From Paracoccus tegillarcae (lineage in GTDB: Bacteria; Pseudomonadota; Alphaproteobacteria; Rhodobacterales; Rhodobacteraceae), in NCBI RefSeq assembly GCF_002847305.1, contig NZ_CP025408.1, positions 790,001 to 854,000 on the forward strand: a stretch of 64,000 nucleotides of DNA, written 5' to 3'. Position numbers and translations under genes: made by a program. Position 1 is the stretch's first letter. Each line of letters starts with the position of its first letter. The notes under the pieces were generated by a model. That model did no database searches. It was given only the letters and a program-made list of their open reading frames with translations, and was not told where the DNA came from. Of the stretch, positions 34,874 through 43,154 are shown piece by piece.

Positions 34874-35206
34874 GCCGATCCGCGGGCTAATGAAGGATAA
34901 GGGCTATCTCTTCTTTACTCAGCAGCTTGAACTGAAGGGGGACCAAATTGTCAGGCAGGCAAAGATCGTCCAGACACTCGCGCCGCAGGAGCTGAATGAA
35001 GTTGCCGGTCGCGGCAAACACATGGCACACCTGATGGTATAGGCCTTCGGTCACTGTGAGCAGGCTTGGGTTCTTCGCTGCCGTCTACTGCGTCCGGTTT
35101 GAATGACCGGTATGGGCCGTGCGTGTCGATTTAGGCAGCATTTCGGAACCCACACGACTTGAAGGATGAGGTCTTAGCGCTGACGGAACACCTTCGAAGG
35201 CTACCG
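34874..35206. other. Intergenic, no gene recognised
   Basis: About 330 bases after gdhA. Fragments of open frame exist on both strands, for example minus-strand codons reading FAATGNFIQLLRRECLDDLC near 34960-35030, but there is no start with a ribosome site and no family match. Together with the repeat that follows, this looks like the edge of a rearranged region. Confidence 0.35.
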
Positions 35207-35295
35207 CTCGTTTGCCAAACAAGTAGGTAAGCCACACCGCCGCAGGGGAAGAAATATGGCCACTTGGGTAGGACTTCAGTGGCAATCCACAATAT
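35207..35295. repeat. Direct repeat copy A (89 bp) at left edge of mosaic region
   Basis: This stretch aligns with 37882-37970 in the same orientation at roughly 80% identity, including the shared words GCCACAC, CAGGGGAAGAAAT, TGGCCACTTG and GTGGCAATCCACAA. Read on the minus strand both encode similar peptides (LWIATEV...KWPYFFPCG and LWIATQV...KWPHFFPCG). Copy B ends 6 bases before the tRNA-Pro gene. The two copies bracket 2.6 kb of gene fragments. Confidence 0.7.
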
Positions 35296-35544
35296 GGGAT
35301 TTAGAACTCCACGAAGTCTTGCTTTGTTCATATGCGAGATCATGAACGATCGCCGGGTTTCGCGCCAGCGATTTTTTGACGATTGCTTTTCGTTTCTTCC
35401 GATGCTGTGCGGTCGACGCAGGCTAAGAGCGCGGGTAATTCTTCATCAAAAGGACGTATTGAGCTGATCAACGATTTTCTAAGCGTATCAAGTGCCAGCA
35501 GTACCCTTGTACTGACCATGACTGGTCTTAATCGCAGCCCAGGT

Positions 35545-35847
35545 TCAGTCACCAATAAACACCGTCTCTGAGCCGGCATACGCAGAGCCTCCGCAAGAAG
35601 TCGCATCTCCAACGCGACCGGCAGGCTTGCCATTGATATAGACCGAGCACGATCCCCCCGACAAACTGCGTGGATGCTCGGGTGCTAGACAGCCGGGGCA
35701 TGCATGCGGCGCGTATTCATCCGCCTGTGGTACTGCAGGAATGGCATCAATATTGACATCCTGCGATGCTTCCGTGCTGGGCGTGGGGGGGGGGAAATGG
35801 CAATCATGGCCAGATCCAATATCACCTAGGCGGTGCGCTTCAGCCAT
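35545..35847 (-). CDS. PAAR-domain protein
   Basis: A 100-residue protein of the PAAR family, whose members cap the VgrG spike of type VI secretion systems. It opens MAEAHRLGDIGSGHDCHFPP and closes GRVGDATSCGGSAYAGSETV, with paired Cys/His positions that bind zinc at the spike tip. A proline- and cysteine-containing middle (ACPGCLAPEHPRS) separates the two. No other type VI gene is in the window. Its start overlaps the stop of an upstream, truncated gene by 8 bases, so it was the second gene of a small operon now cut by the IS3 element. Confidence 0.8.
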   Translation of the reverse strand: MAEAHRLGDIGSGHDCHFPPPTPSTEASQDVNIDAIPAVPQADEYAPHACPGCLAPEHPRSLSGGSCSVYINGKPAGRVGDATSCGGSAYAGSETVFIGD

Positions 35848-36239
35848 TCAATATCTCCCGATCGATCAGGAATGGCGACCGTCGCAGCGCATCAGCGAGG
35901 CTCGCATCTTGAAAAACCAAGTGCGATGGTGCCACCGACAGCATGACGCAGATCACCACGTCGTCGATATCGCCACGGGTGATGGGCTGGCCCGAAACAA
36001 CGACACGCGAACCCAGAAGATCAGGATTCATCCGGTGCGCGGCATAGTGAAAGGCAGGCCCGGATTCCACAGGCGCGGTGCAGCTGCGCCATGCTGCCCA
36101 AACCTGCTCCACTTGCGCCCCGATACACCAGGACGAAGCCGCCGCGCCGAGCCAGGTCCAGCCGGCAGCGGCGCAAAGGCCCTGCCATCGACCGACCGGG
36201 ACAGAGGCAAGCTTGCGTTTGTGAGCTGACCAAGCGCGG
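35840..36239 (-). pseudogene. Truncated gene upstream of PAAR, cut by IS3 element
   Basis: The 3' part of a gene that reads toward the PAAR gene. The C-terminal frame has ESGPAFHYAAHRMNPDLLG, GQPITRGDIDDVVICVMLS and ends REILNG. The 5' part is missing: the IS3 inverted repeat begins at 36239-36240. The segment 36090-36230 may also contain a frameshift, since another frame looks more protein-like there. It resembles small proteins found beside PAAR genes, but I cannot name a family. Confidence 0.45.
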
Positions 36240-36304
36240 TGTGGACCTGTCGCGGTTTGGTGCCGCTCCTTTGACCACGTAATGTGCAGCAAAGGAGATG
36301 AACC

Positions 36305-36580
36305 ATGGGCACAGTCAGGACGGATGAATTTCGCAAGGATGCAGTGCGGATTGCGCTGACCAGCGGGCTTTCGCGGCGTCAAGTTGCGGATGATCTTGGG
36401 GTCGGCTTGTCGACCCTCAATAAGTGGGTGAACGCACACCGGGACACGGACGTAGTCTCAGCCGAGGATCGCGAGTTGGCGCGTGAGAACGAACGGCTTC
36501 GGCGCGAGAACCGTATCCTCAAGGAGGAGAGGGACATCCTAAAAAAAGCCACCCAGTTCTTCGCGGGCCAAAAGCCGTGA
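36305..36580 (+). CDS. IS3-family transposase OrfA
   Basis: A 91-residue protein with a helix-turn-helix (GLSRRQVADDLGVGLSTLNKW) and a leucine-zipper-like coiled coil (RENERLRRENRILKEERDIL), the standard OrfA. A run of seven A then G at 36541-36548 is positioned so that a -1 slip joins OrfA to the OrfB frame, which is open from there. The OrfA stop overlaps the OrfB GTG. Confidence 0.88.
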   Translation: MGTVRTDEFRKDAVRIALTSGLSRRQVADDLGVGLSTLNKWVNAHRDTDVVSAEDRELARENERLRRENRILKEERDILKKATQFFAGQKP

Positions 36581-37434
36581 GGTTCAGGTTCATCGAAGAA
36601 CAGCGCGGGGCCTTCCCGATCGACCGGCTTTGCCAGGTGATGAATGTCAGCCCGCGTGGATTACGGGCCTTCCGCAGCCTCCCAGCCAGCCACAGGCAGC
36701 GCATGGACATGGTCGTTCTGGCGCATATCAAGGAACAGTCGCGTCTGAGCTTGGGCAGCTATGGTCGGCCGAGGATGACAGAGGAGCTGAAAGAGGTTGG
36801 TGTCGATGTCGGGCATCGACGCGTCGGTCGCCTGATGCGCGAAAACAGGATCATCGTTGAAAGAACGCGTAAGTTCAAAGCCACGACCGACAGCGCCCAT
36901 ACGTTCAACATCGCCCCGAACCTGCTGGATCGCGACTTTAGTGCAGCCGGGCCCAACCAGAAATGGGCGGGCGACATCAGCTACATCTGGACCCGCGAGG
37001 GCTGGCTATATCTGGCAGTCATCCTGGACCTGCACTCCCGCCGCGTGATCGGCTGGGCTGTCAGCAACCGGATGAAGCGCGATCTGGCGATCCGGGCCTT
37101 GAAGATGGCGATTGCCTTCAGGTCGCCACCCAAAGGCTGCATCTTCCACAGCGACAGGGGCAGCCAATACTGTTCGCATGACTACCAGAAGATCCTGCGC
37201 CAGCATGGCTTCAAAGTCTCGATGAGCGGCAAAGGTAATTGTTATGACAATGCGGCCGTCGAGACATTCTTCAAAACCATCAAGGCCGAGCTGATCTGGC
37301 GGCGGTCATGGGTAACCCGGCGGCACGCTGAGATGGCGATCTTCGAATACATCAATGGGTTCTACAATCCGCGTCGACGGCACTCAGCACTGGGCTGGAA
37401 AAGCCCGGTCGCTTTTGAACGGAAGGTGGCTTAA
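36577..37434 (+). CDS. IS3-family transposase OrfB (DDE integrase)
   Basis: A 285-residue catalytic subunit with the rve core. The three acidic residues are in KWAGDISYIW, FHSDRGSQYCS and NAAVETFFKTIKAEL (D, D, E spaced as in IS3 elements). It ends with NPRRRHSALGWKSPVAFE. The frame is intact. Production probably occurs as an OrfAB fusion through the A7G slippery site in orfA. Similar to the IS51 subgroup by overall look. Confidence 0.9.
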   Translation: MRFRFIEEQRGAFPIDRLCQVMNVSPRGLRAFRSLPASHRQRMDMVVLAHIKEQSRLSLGSYGRPRMTEELKEVGVDVGHRRVGRLMRENRIIVERTRKFKATTDSAHTFNIAPNLLDRDFSAAGPNQKWAGDISYIWTREGWLYLAVILDLHSRRVIGWAVSNRMKRDLAIRALKMAIAFRSPPKGCIFHSDRGSQYCSHDYQKILRQHGFKVSMSGKGNCYDNAAVETFFKTIKAELIWRRSWVTRRHAEMAIFEYINGFYNPRRRHSALGWKSPVAFERKVA

Positions 37435-37472
37435 ACGAGCACTCGGAGCGGCACAAATACGTGACAGGTGCA

Positions 37473-37550
37473 CACAGCATCGAGATCGGTGATGATCCGC
37501 GTCGGTAACTCCAGCGCCTCGATCAAGGGACGCATGCGGTGCGCGTGACC
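37473..37550 (-). pseudogene. Fragment of an OLD-family ATP-dependent nuclease
   Basis: Twenty-six codons read GHAHRMRPLIEALELP and TRIITDLDAV, resembling the start of the TOPRIM domain of OLD-type ATP-dependent endonucleases. The fragment stops at the IS3 right end and abuts an istB fragment on the other side. The rest of the gene is not in the window. Confidence 0.4.
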
Positions 37551-37552
37551 GC

Positions 37553-37714
37553 ATCGGCGAACGCGCGACCATCGTTTGCGGTCAGTTGCCGGTCGAGAAC
37601 TGGCATGCCTTCATCGATAATCCGACGATCGCAGATGCAATACTCGATCGCCTCACCAGTGCCGCGCATCGCATCGAGCTTTCTGGACCGTCCTTGCGAC
37701 GAAAAGCAATCTGA
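37553..37714 (+). pseudogene. IS21 helper protein IstB, C-terminal fragment
   Basis: Fifty-three codons reading IGERATIVCGQLPVENWH, NPTIADAILDRLTSAAHRIE and SGPSLRR to a stop codon. This is the C-terminus of the IstB ATPase that accompanies IS21-family transposases. No IstA or IstB N-terminus is present. It is a leftover of a second insertion element in this mosaic. Confidence 0.65.
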
Positions 37715-37881
37715 CGCCGCTGCTCATCAATGTCGGGGCGGGTGATCAACGCTGTCGGCTCTCATTGCCAGCCCATGATGAAACGTCATGATCATGCATG
37801 TCGATTTATCTGACTACCAGCACTCACGCGAAGGGTAAGGAACGGCTTTAGCCGCTTTCGGCGGACCATTGACGGTCGCGG

Positions 37882-37970
37882 CTCGTTCGTCATCAAATAG
37901 GTCAGCCACACTGCCACAGGGGAAGAAATGTGGCCACTTGAGGAAGACTTGGGTGGCAATCCACAAAAAT
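37882..37970. repeat. Direct repeat copy B (89 bp) next to tRNA-Pro
   Basis: Second copy of the 89-bp repeat at 35207-35295, same orientation. It lies 6 bases from the 3' end of the tRNA-Pro gene. See copy A for the shared words. A tRNA-adjacent repeat pair could be the trace of an integration event, but no integrase gene lies between them. Confidence 0.7.
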
Positions 37971-37976
37971 GAAAAC

Positions 37977-38053
37977 TGGTCGGAGCGAGAGGATTCGAAC
38001 CTCCGACCCCCTGCTCCCGAAGCAGGTGCGCTACCAGGCTGCGCTACGCTCCG
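37977..38053 (-). tRNA. tRNA-Pro (anticodon CGG)
   Basis: A 77-base cloverleaf on the minus strand with encoded CCA. The acceptor stem is CGGAGCG/CGCTCCG, the D arm GCGC/GCGC, the anticodon arm CCTGC-TTCGGGA-GCAGG, and the T arm GGAGG-TTCGAAT-CCTCT. The loop gives anticodon CGG, reading CCG proline codons, which are common in GC-rich genomes. Confidence 0.96.
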
Positions 38054-38267
38054 ACCGTAGGGTGGGCAGGTAGCGCGCGGTTGGCGGGAATGCAAGAGAA
38101 ATTCTGGCGATCGGGCGTTGTGGCACTCTGCTGTCCCTGCCCCGGTTGCAACCGCCGCGGTTCATGATTGGTCCGGCGCGCGGACAAAGTGATGAGCGTT
38201 CGCCACCGCCGGCGCGACACAAGGCGCCAGCGGCAATTGCGAAAGCCTCTCGGCGGCTGCCCTCGCG

Positions 38268-40241
38268 CTATAGCGTGATGCGATACTGGGCGAACCCGTC
38301 CGCACCGTCGCCTGCGGCTTCGATTGTCAGCGTTTCCACATCGGCCAGATAGTCTGCCGCCTTGGGGCCGGTGTCGAACAGCACCGTGGCGCCGTCGAGC
38401 GGGGCGAAGGACCAGTTGCCGTCGGCGGCCGGATCGATGGTGCCCTGCTCGACGATATAGCGGACGATGATGTCGCGGTTCGTATCCGGCCCCTCGAAGA
38501 CGATGGTCGAGCCATCGTTGCCGGGAAAGCTGCCGCCGCCGCCGGCGCGGTAGTTGTTGGTCGCGACGATGAACTCGGCCGTTGGGTCCAGGGGCTGACC
38601 GTCAAGCGCGAGATCGACGATTCGGCTGGCATCGGGGTTGGCAAGCTCGCCCTCGCTGTCGAATTTCGAGGGCTGGGAAAGGTCGATGCGGTAAGTCACA
38701 CCGTCGATCACGTCGAAATTATAGCTGGGGAAATCAGGGTTGAGCAGCACCTGATCGGCCTGCCCGGGCGTGATCTGATTGAACATCCCGGCACTGCGTT
38801 CGAGCCAGTCCTTGACCTCGGCCCCGGTAATCTTCACCGCGCGGATCGTGTTGGGATAAAGATAGAGGTCGGCCACGTTCTTGATCGCCACGTCGCCCGC
38901 CGGAACATCGGTATAATACTCGGGGCCGCCGCGACCACCCGCCTTGAAAGGGGCACCCGCCGACAGGATCGGCAGGCCCTCATGCTCTGTGCCGGCCATC
39001 ATCTGCTGGATATACCAACTCTGGGCGTTGGTGACGATCTGAACGCTCGGATCATCAGCCACCAGCGCAAAATAGCTGTAAAGCGGGGCAGACGTCATAC
39101 CCACGGGCTGACGAATATAGTCCAGCGTTTGCTGATGCTCGGCAGCGACGCTGTCTTCGACCTCCGCCACGCTTTCGACCAGCGGCACCACGTTGCGATC
39201 CTCGTCACGTTCAAAGATCGGTCGCGCCTCGACGGTGTGGCTGGCGACGGCCCAGCCATCGCCCTCGCGCTGCAACATCAGGTCGATCAGGCCCATGTGG
39301 CTGCCCCAGAAACCGGCCATGACGGCAGGCTTTCCCGCCAGCGTGCCCGCGGCGGCATCAACGCCGTCGATCCCCTCATAGTCCGGGCCGGGAAAGACCA
39401 GATGCTGATGGCCGGTCAGCACGACGTCGATGCCCTCGACACCGGCCAGCGCCAACGAGGCGTTTTCGGCATCCGCCTCTAGCGGCAGCGGGTCGATGCC
39501 GGAATGCGACAGCGCGATGATCAGATCGACGCCCTCGTCGCGCAGTCTGGGCACCCAGGCTTCCGCCGCCTCGACGATGCCGCGCGTGATCACGTTCCCC
39601 TCGAGATGCTTGCGATCCCATTGCATGATTTGTGGCGGGACAAAACCGATCAGTCCGATCCGGATGGGATGGGTCTCGCCCGCGCCATCGGTCAACTCGC
39701 GTTCCAGCACCGCATAGGGCGGGACCAGCGTCGCGTCCTGTTCGGGGCTGTCGCCCGCCTGGGTTGCCACGTTGCAGCACACGACCGGAAAAGCCGCGCC
39801 CGAAATGGTGTTCTTGAGGAAGGTCAGGCCATAGTTGAATTCGTGATTGCCCAGCACGCCGCCCTCGACGCCGACGGTGTTCATGGCCGTCACGATCGGA
39901 TGCATCTGCCCCTGATCCATGCCGCGCTCATAGGCGATATAGTCGCCCATCGGGTTGCCCTGCAGAAAATCGCCATTGTCCAGAAGGATCGAATTCGTCG
40001 CCTCGCTGCGCACGGCCTGCACCAGTGCCGCCGTCCGCGCCAGCCCGACCGTATCGACGGCCTTGTCTGCATAGTAATCATATGGCCAGATGTTCACGTG
40101 CAGATCGGTTGTCTCCATGATCCTGAGATGCGCCTGCCCCGCCTCGGCACGGGCCGAGAACGGATGCAGCGCGACAAGCCCTGCCCCGGCGATGCCAGTT
40201 GACAGGAATCCGCGGCGGGTCATCTGAAGGTAAGAGCGCAT
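38268..40241 (-). CDS. cpdB: 2',3'-cyclic-nucleotide 2'-phosphodiesterase/3'-nucleotidase
   Basis: A 657-residue exported nucleotidase. A Tat-type signal ([14 protein letters not shown]) precedes a metallophosphatase domain with [25 protein letters not shown] and [11 protein letters not shown], then the 5'-nucleotidase C-terminal domain (about 390-620) with [11 protein letters not shown]. It would release nucleosides and phosphate from cyclic and 3'-nucleotides in the periplasm. I start at 40241 ([12 protein letters not shown]); the frame is open to 40301. It is divergent from the agmatinase-family gene. Confidence 0.9.
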   Translation of the reverse strand: MRSYLQMTRRGFLSTGIAGAGLVALHPFSARAEAGQAHLRIMETTDLHVNIWPYDYYADKAVDTVGLARTAALVQAVRSEATNSILLDNGDFLQGNPMGDYIAYERGMDQGQMHPIVTAMNTVGVEGGVLGNHEFNYGLTFLKNTISGAAFPVVCCNVATQAGDSPEQDATLVPPYAVLERELTDGAGETHPIRIGLIGFVPPQIMQWDRKHLEGNVITRGIVEAAEAWVPRLRDEGVDLIIALSHSGIDPLPLEADAENASLALAGVEGIDVVLTGHQHLVFPGPDYEGIDGVDAAAGTLAGKPAVMAGFWGSHMGLIDLMLQREGDGWAVASHTVEARPIFERDEDRNVVPLVESVAEVEDSVAAEHQQTLDYIRQPVGMTSAPLYSYFALVADDPSVQIVTNAQSWYIQQMMAGTEHEGLPILSAGAPFKAGGRGGPEYYTDVPAGDVAIKNVADLYLYPNTIRAVKITGAEVKDWLERSAGMFNQITPGQADQVLLNPDFPSYNFDVIDGVTYRIDLSQPSKFDSEGELANPDASRIVDLALDGQPLDPTAEFIVATNNYRAGGGGSFPGNDGSTIVFEGPDTNRDIIVRYIVEQGTIDPAADGNWSFAPLDGATVLFDTGPKAADYLADVETLTIEAAGDGADGFAQYRITL

Positions 40242-40284
40242 TGATCTGATCCTTGTTGAACTGAATTGACGAAAGGCTAGCACC

Positions 40285-41325
40285 ATGTGGTCCGATGACA
40301 AGCTTCAGGCGCTGCGTGCGCGTTTTGCCGAGGGAACGGGCGGCGAGAGCGGCGATCCGGAATTCGCCCGCATCGCGCGGCTGATCTTTCGTGATGGCGA
40401 CCGGCGCAACCCACCCTATGCCGGGATGCCGACACTGCTGGATGCGCCGGTCCGCGATGGCGATGCCTCTGGCCTTGACGTCGCGCTGTATGGGATGCCG
40501 ATGGATCTGGCGGTGACCAATCGCAACGGCGCGCGGTTCGGCCCGCGGGCTCTGCGCAGCATCGAACGCGTCGGCCCCTGGAACGACGCGCTTGGCAATG
40601 CGCCGGTGCATGAGATGGCCGTTGCAGATCTTGGCGATGTGCCTTTCCGCTCGCGATTTGACCTGCACAAAAGCCTGGATGACATCACCGCTTTCGTGGA
40701 TCGCATCCTGGCAGCCGGGGCGCTGCCATTGGGTGTGGGCGGCGATCATTCGGTCAGCCATGCAGTGCTGCGCGCCGTGGGCCGCGACCGGCCTGTAGGG
40801 ATGATCCATATCGACGCCCATTGCGATACCGGTGGCAGCTATGAGGGCGAAAAGTTCCACCATGGCGGCCCGTTTCGCAATGCGGTGCTGGACGGCGTGC
40901 TGGACCCGGAACGTACCATCCAGATCGGGATTCGCGGGGCCTCGGGCTATGTGTGGGAATTTTCCTATGCCTCGGGCATGACCGTGGTTCATGGCCGCGA
41001 GATCAACGAAATTCGCCTGCCCGAGATTATCGCCCAGGCCCGCGCCGTGGTGGGTGACGGGCCGGTCTATGTCAGCTTTGACATCGACAGTCTGGATCCG
41101 GCTTTTGCGCCGGGCACCGGCACGCCCGAAATCGGCGGGCTGACCACCCGCGAGGCGCTGACACTGCTGCGCGGGCTCAAGGGGCTGAACATTGTCGGCG
41201 GCGATCTGGTCGAGGTCGCCCCGGCCTATGACGCGACCAACAACACCGCCCATGCCGGCGCGCAGATGCTGTTCGAGATCCTGTCATTGATGCAATTCAG
41301 CCCCGGTTTGTCGAAAAAGGCATGA
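40285..41325 (+). CDS. speB: Agmatinase/ureohydrolase family protein
   Basis: A 346-residue member of the arginase/agmatinase family with all manganese-binding motifs: [21 protein letters not shown] and [19 protein letters not shown]. It hydrolyses a guanidino compound to urea and an amine. The length (346) exceeds E. coli agmatinase (306), mainly by an N-terminal extension, and is closer to guanidinobutyrase or guanidinopropionase types, so the substrate is not certain. The symbol is given by family only. It starts 43 bases from the divergent cpdB start. Confidence 0.82.
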   Translation: MWSDDKLQALRARFAEGTGGESGDPEFARIARLIFRDGDRRNPPYAGMPTLLDAPVRDGDASGLDVALYGMPMDLAVTNRNGARFGPRALRSIERVGPWNDALGNAPVHEMAVADLGDVPFRSRFDLHKSLDDITAFVDRILAAGALPLGVGGDHSVSHAVLRAVGRDRPVGMIHIDAHCDTGGSYEGEKFHHGGPFRNAVLDGVLDPERTIQIGIRGASGYVWEFSYASGMTVVHGREINEIRLPEIIAQARAVVGDGPVYVSFDIDSLDPAFAPGTGTPEIGGLTTREALTLLRGLKGLNIVGGDLVEVAPAYDATNNTAHAGAQMLFEILSLMQFSPGLSKKA

Positions 41326-41404
41326 GGCCCTGACCAACGGGCGATTGCGGCTGCGCGGCAGGGCACCTAAGATTGCAGCTAATGAAAATACGGGCGAAGA
41401 ACGA

Positions 41405-42133
41405 ATGACCTATTGCGTGGGGCTGAAACTGAATGCCGGGCTGGTACTGCTGTCGGACACCCGAACCAATGCCGGGCTGGACAACATCGCCACCTATCGC
41501 AAGATGTTCTTTTTCGAAGAGCCTGGCGAACGGGTGATCGCCATCATGACCGCCGGTTCGCTGTCGGTCACGCAGACCACACTGGCGCGGCTGCAAGAGG
41601 CGATCGACGACGAGATGGCCGATGAGACCACCTCGATCATGCTGGCCCCGACCATGTTGCAGGTGGCCACGATGATCGGTGACACCTTGTCTCGCACACG
41701 CCGCGAAATCTCGGATCAGTGCCGCGAGTTGAAACAGAGCCAGGCTTCGGCCAGCATGATCGTCGCAGGCCAGCGCGCCGATGGCGATATGCGCATGTTC
41801 CTGATCTATCCCGAGGGCAACTTTATCGAGGCCACCGATGACACGCCCTTCCTGCAGATCGGCGAACATAAATATGGCAAGCCGATCCTCGACCGCGTTG
41901 TGACGCCAGCCACGTCTCTGCCCGATGCGCAGAAAGCCGTGCTGTTGTCGATGGATTCGACGCTGCGCTCGAACCTGTCAGTTGGCATGCCGCTGGATCT
42001 GGCGATCATCGAAAAGGATGCCTGCGCGGTCGGTGCCACGCGCCGTATCCTCGATGGCGACGCCGATTTCATGCAGATGAGTTCCGCCTGGTCCGCCGCC
42101 CTGCGCGACAGTTTCGTCAAGGTCTCGATCTAG
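41405..42133 (+). CDS. Anbu-type bacterial proteasome homologue
   Basis: A 242-residue Ntn-hydrolase of the Anbu (ancestral beta-subunit) family. It begins MTYCVGLKLNAGLVLLSDTR, so removal of Met exposes Thr as nucleophile; the following DTRTNAGLDNI and MTAGSLSVTQ, and the late MSMDSTLRSNLSVGMPLDLA-type segment, fit the family. Anbu assembles into an open helical or ring structure; its cellular substrate is unknown. It usually lies with ATP-grasp, alpha-E and transglutaminase-like genes, none of which is here. It is 79 bases after the agmatinase gene. Confidence 0.85.
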   Translation: MTYCVGLKLNAGLVLLSDTRTNAGLDNIATYRKMFFFEEPGERVIAIMTAGSLSVTQTTLARLQEAIDDEMADETTSIMLAPTMLQVATMIGDTLSRTRREISDQCRELKQSQASASMIVAGQRADGDMRMFLIYPEGNFIEATDDTPFLQIGEHKYGKPILDRVVTPATSLPDAQKAVLLSMDSTLRSNLSVGMPLDLAIIEKDACAVGATRRILDGDADFMQMSSAWSAALRDSFVKVSI

Positions 42134-42203
42134 ACCGGCCTGCCGACTTTCATTCTGCGGCAAAGCGCCTAAACTCCGGGTGAACCATCACGGAGGTTTC
42201 GCC

Positions 42204-43049
42204 ATGTTCCGCCTTGCTGCCAGCACTGCATCCCTAATCGCAATCGTCGCGGCACCCGCCCTTGCCGAATGTCCGCCGGCCGACGCCATGTACGCCGCCG
42301 CCGATGCCTGGATCGCCGGCGAACGCCTGCCCGATCCGGCGGTCACCACACTGGAAGACGGCGCCTGCGCCTATCAGCATTTCCGCGAAGGACTGGAGGA
42401 TCCTCTTGGCGCGCCGGTGGGCGTCAAGGTGGGCTTCACGTCCAAGCCCGCGCAACAGGCCTTTGGCGTGCCCGGCCCCGTAGCTGGTGCGCTGTTCGCC
42501 GACATGATCCTGCCCGACGGCGCGCCGGTATCGCTGGCCGGCAGCCGCTCGCCCTTTTACGAGGCCGACCTGATCGTCACCGTTGGCGATACTGCCATCG
42601 CAGAGGCAACCACCCGCGACGAGGTGGCCGCAGCCCTGGACGAGGTGCGTCCGTTTGTCGAACTGCCCGATCTGGCGCTGGCCGAGGGTCTGAAACCCAC
42701 CGGCCCGATCATGGCCGCCTATGGCGTACTGCCCTGGCGAGGAGTGCTGGGCGAAGGGATCAAGATAGCCGACCTGCCCGACCCGGTCGCGGATCTCGGC
42801 GCGCTGACAGTCGATCTCAGGGCAAATGGCGAAAGCGTCGGCACCGGAACCGGCGATATGCTGCTGGGCCACCCGCTGGACGTGGTGCTGTGGCTGATCC
42901 AGCAGGGCAGCTATGACATGCCGGCGGGCACGATGATCTCGCTTGGCTCGTTGGGTCAGTTGACCCCCGCAACCCCGGGGCTGCAGATCAGCGCCGATTA
43001 CATGGTCGGCGGTCAGGATCTGTCGGTCAGCTTTGATCTGACGGAATAG
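42204..43049 (+). CDS. Exported FAH/2-keto-4-pentenoate hydratase-fold protein
   Basis: A 281-residue protein with a clear signal peptide (MFRLAASTASLIAIVAAPALAE). The mature part has the fumarylacetoacetase/MhpD fold: GVKVGFTSKPAQQAFGV, YEADLIVTVGD, and GTGTGDMLLGHPLDVVLWL. Such enzymes are normally cytoplasmic and act on 2-keto-4-pentenoate or related acids. An exported version is unusual. GGAGG lies before the ATG at 42204. Function is not established; conserved acidic metal ligands (YEADL) are present. Confidence 0.75.
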   Translation: MFRLAASTASLIAIVAAPALAECPPADAMYAAADAWIAGERLPDPAVTTLEDGACAYQHFREGLEDPLGAPVGVKVGFTSKPAQQAFGVPGPVAGALFADMILPDGAPVSLAGSRSPFYEADLIVTVGDTAIAEATTRDEVAAALDEVRPFVELPDLALAEGLKPTGPIMAAYGVLPWRGVLGEGIKIADLPDPVADLGALTVDLRANGESVGTGTGDMLLGHPLDVVLWLIQQGSYDMPAGTMISLGSLGQLTPATPGLQISADYMVGGQDLSVSFDLTE

Positions 43050-43154
43050 CCGGGCAGCGGCCACCAAATCGCGCGAGCGTTGAAAAGGCCACAGGCCAGG
43101 AAGTCTGTGGCACGCCCCCTTGCCCCGCCCAGATGACCGGGCCATCGTCCGGCC

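Larger units (their letters stand above)
36239..37475 (+). mobile_element. IS3-family insertion sequence, apparently complete
   Basis: About 1.24 kb with two overlapping transposase frames and terminal inverted repeats. The left end (36239-36269) and the right end (37445-37475, inverted) match at about 27 of 31 positions: both contain TGTG-N-ACCTGTC and TGCCGCTCC words. No flanking target duplication is seen: GCG on the left and AGC on the right. The sequences outside belong to different genes, so the element marks a rearrangement point or has lost its original flank. Confidence 0.82.

Noticed and set aside
35545..35847. A type VI secretion cluster around the PAAR gene
   Set aside because: No Hcp, VgrG, TssBC, TssJLM or ClpV homologue occurs in the window.
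35207..37970. A CRISPR array from repeated sequence
   Set aside because: Only two long, diverged direct repeats 2.6 kb apart; no short regularly spaced repeats and no cas genes.
37977..38053. An active integrative element at tRNA-Pro
   Set aside because: No integrase gene is present between the repeats, and the repeats do not include the tRNA 3' end itself.
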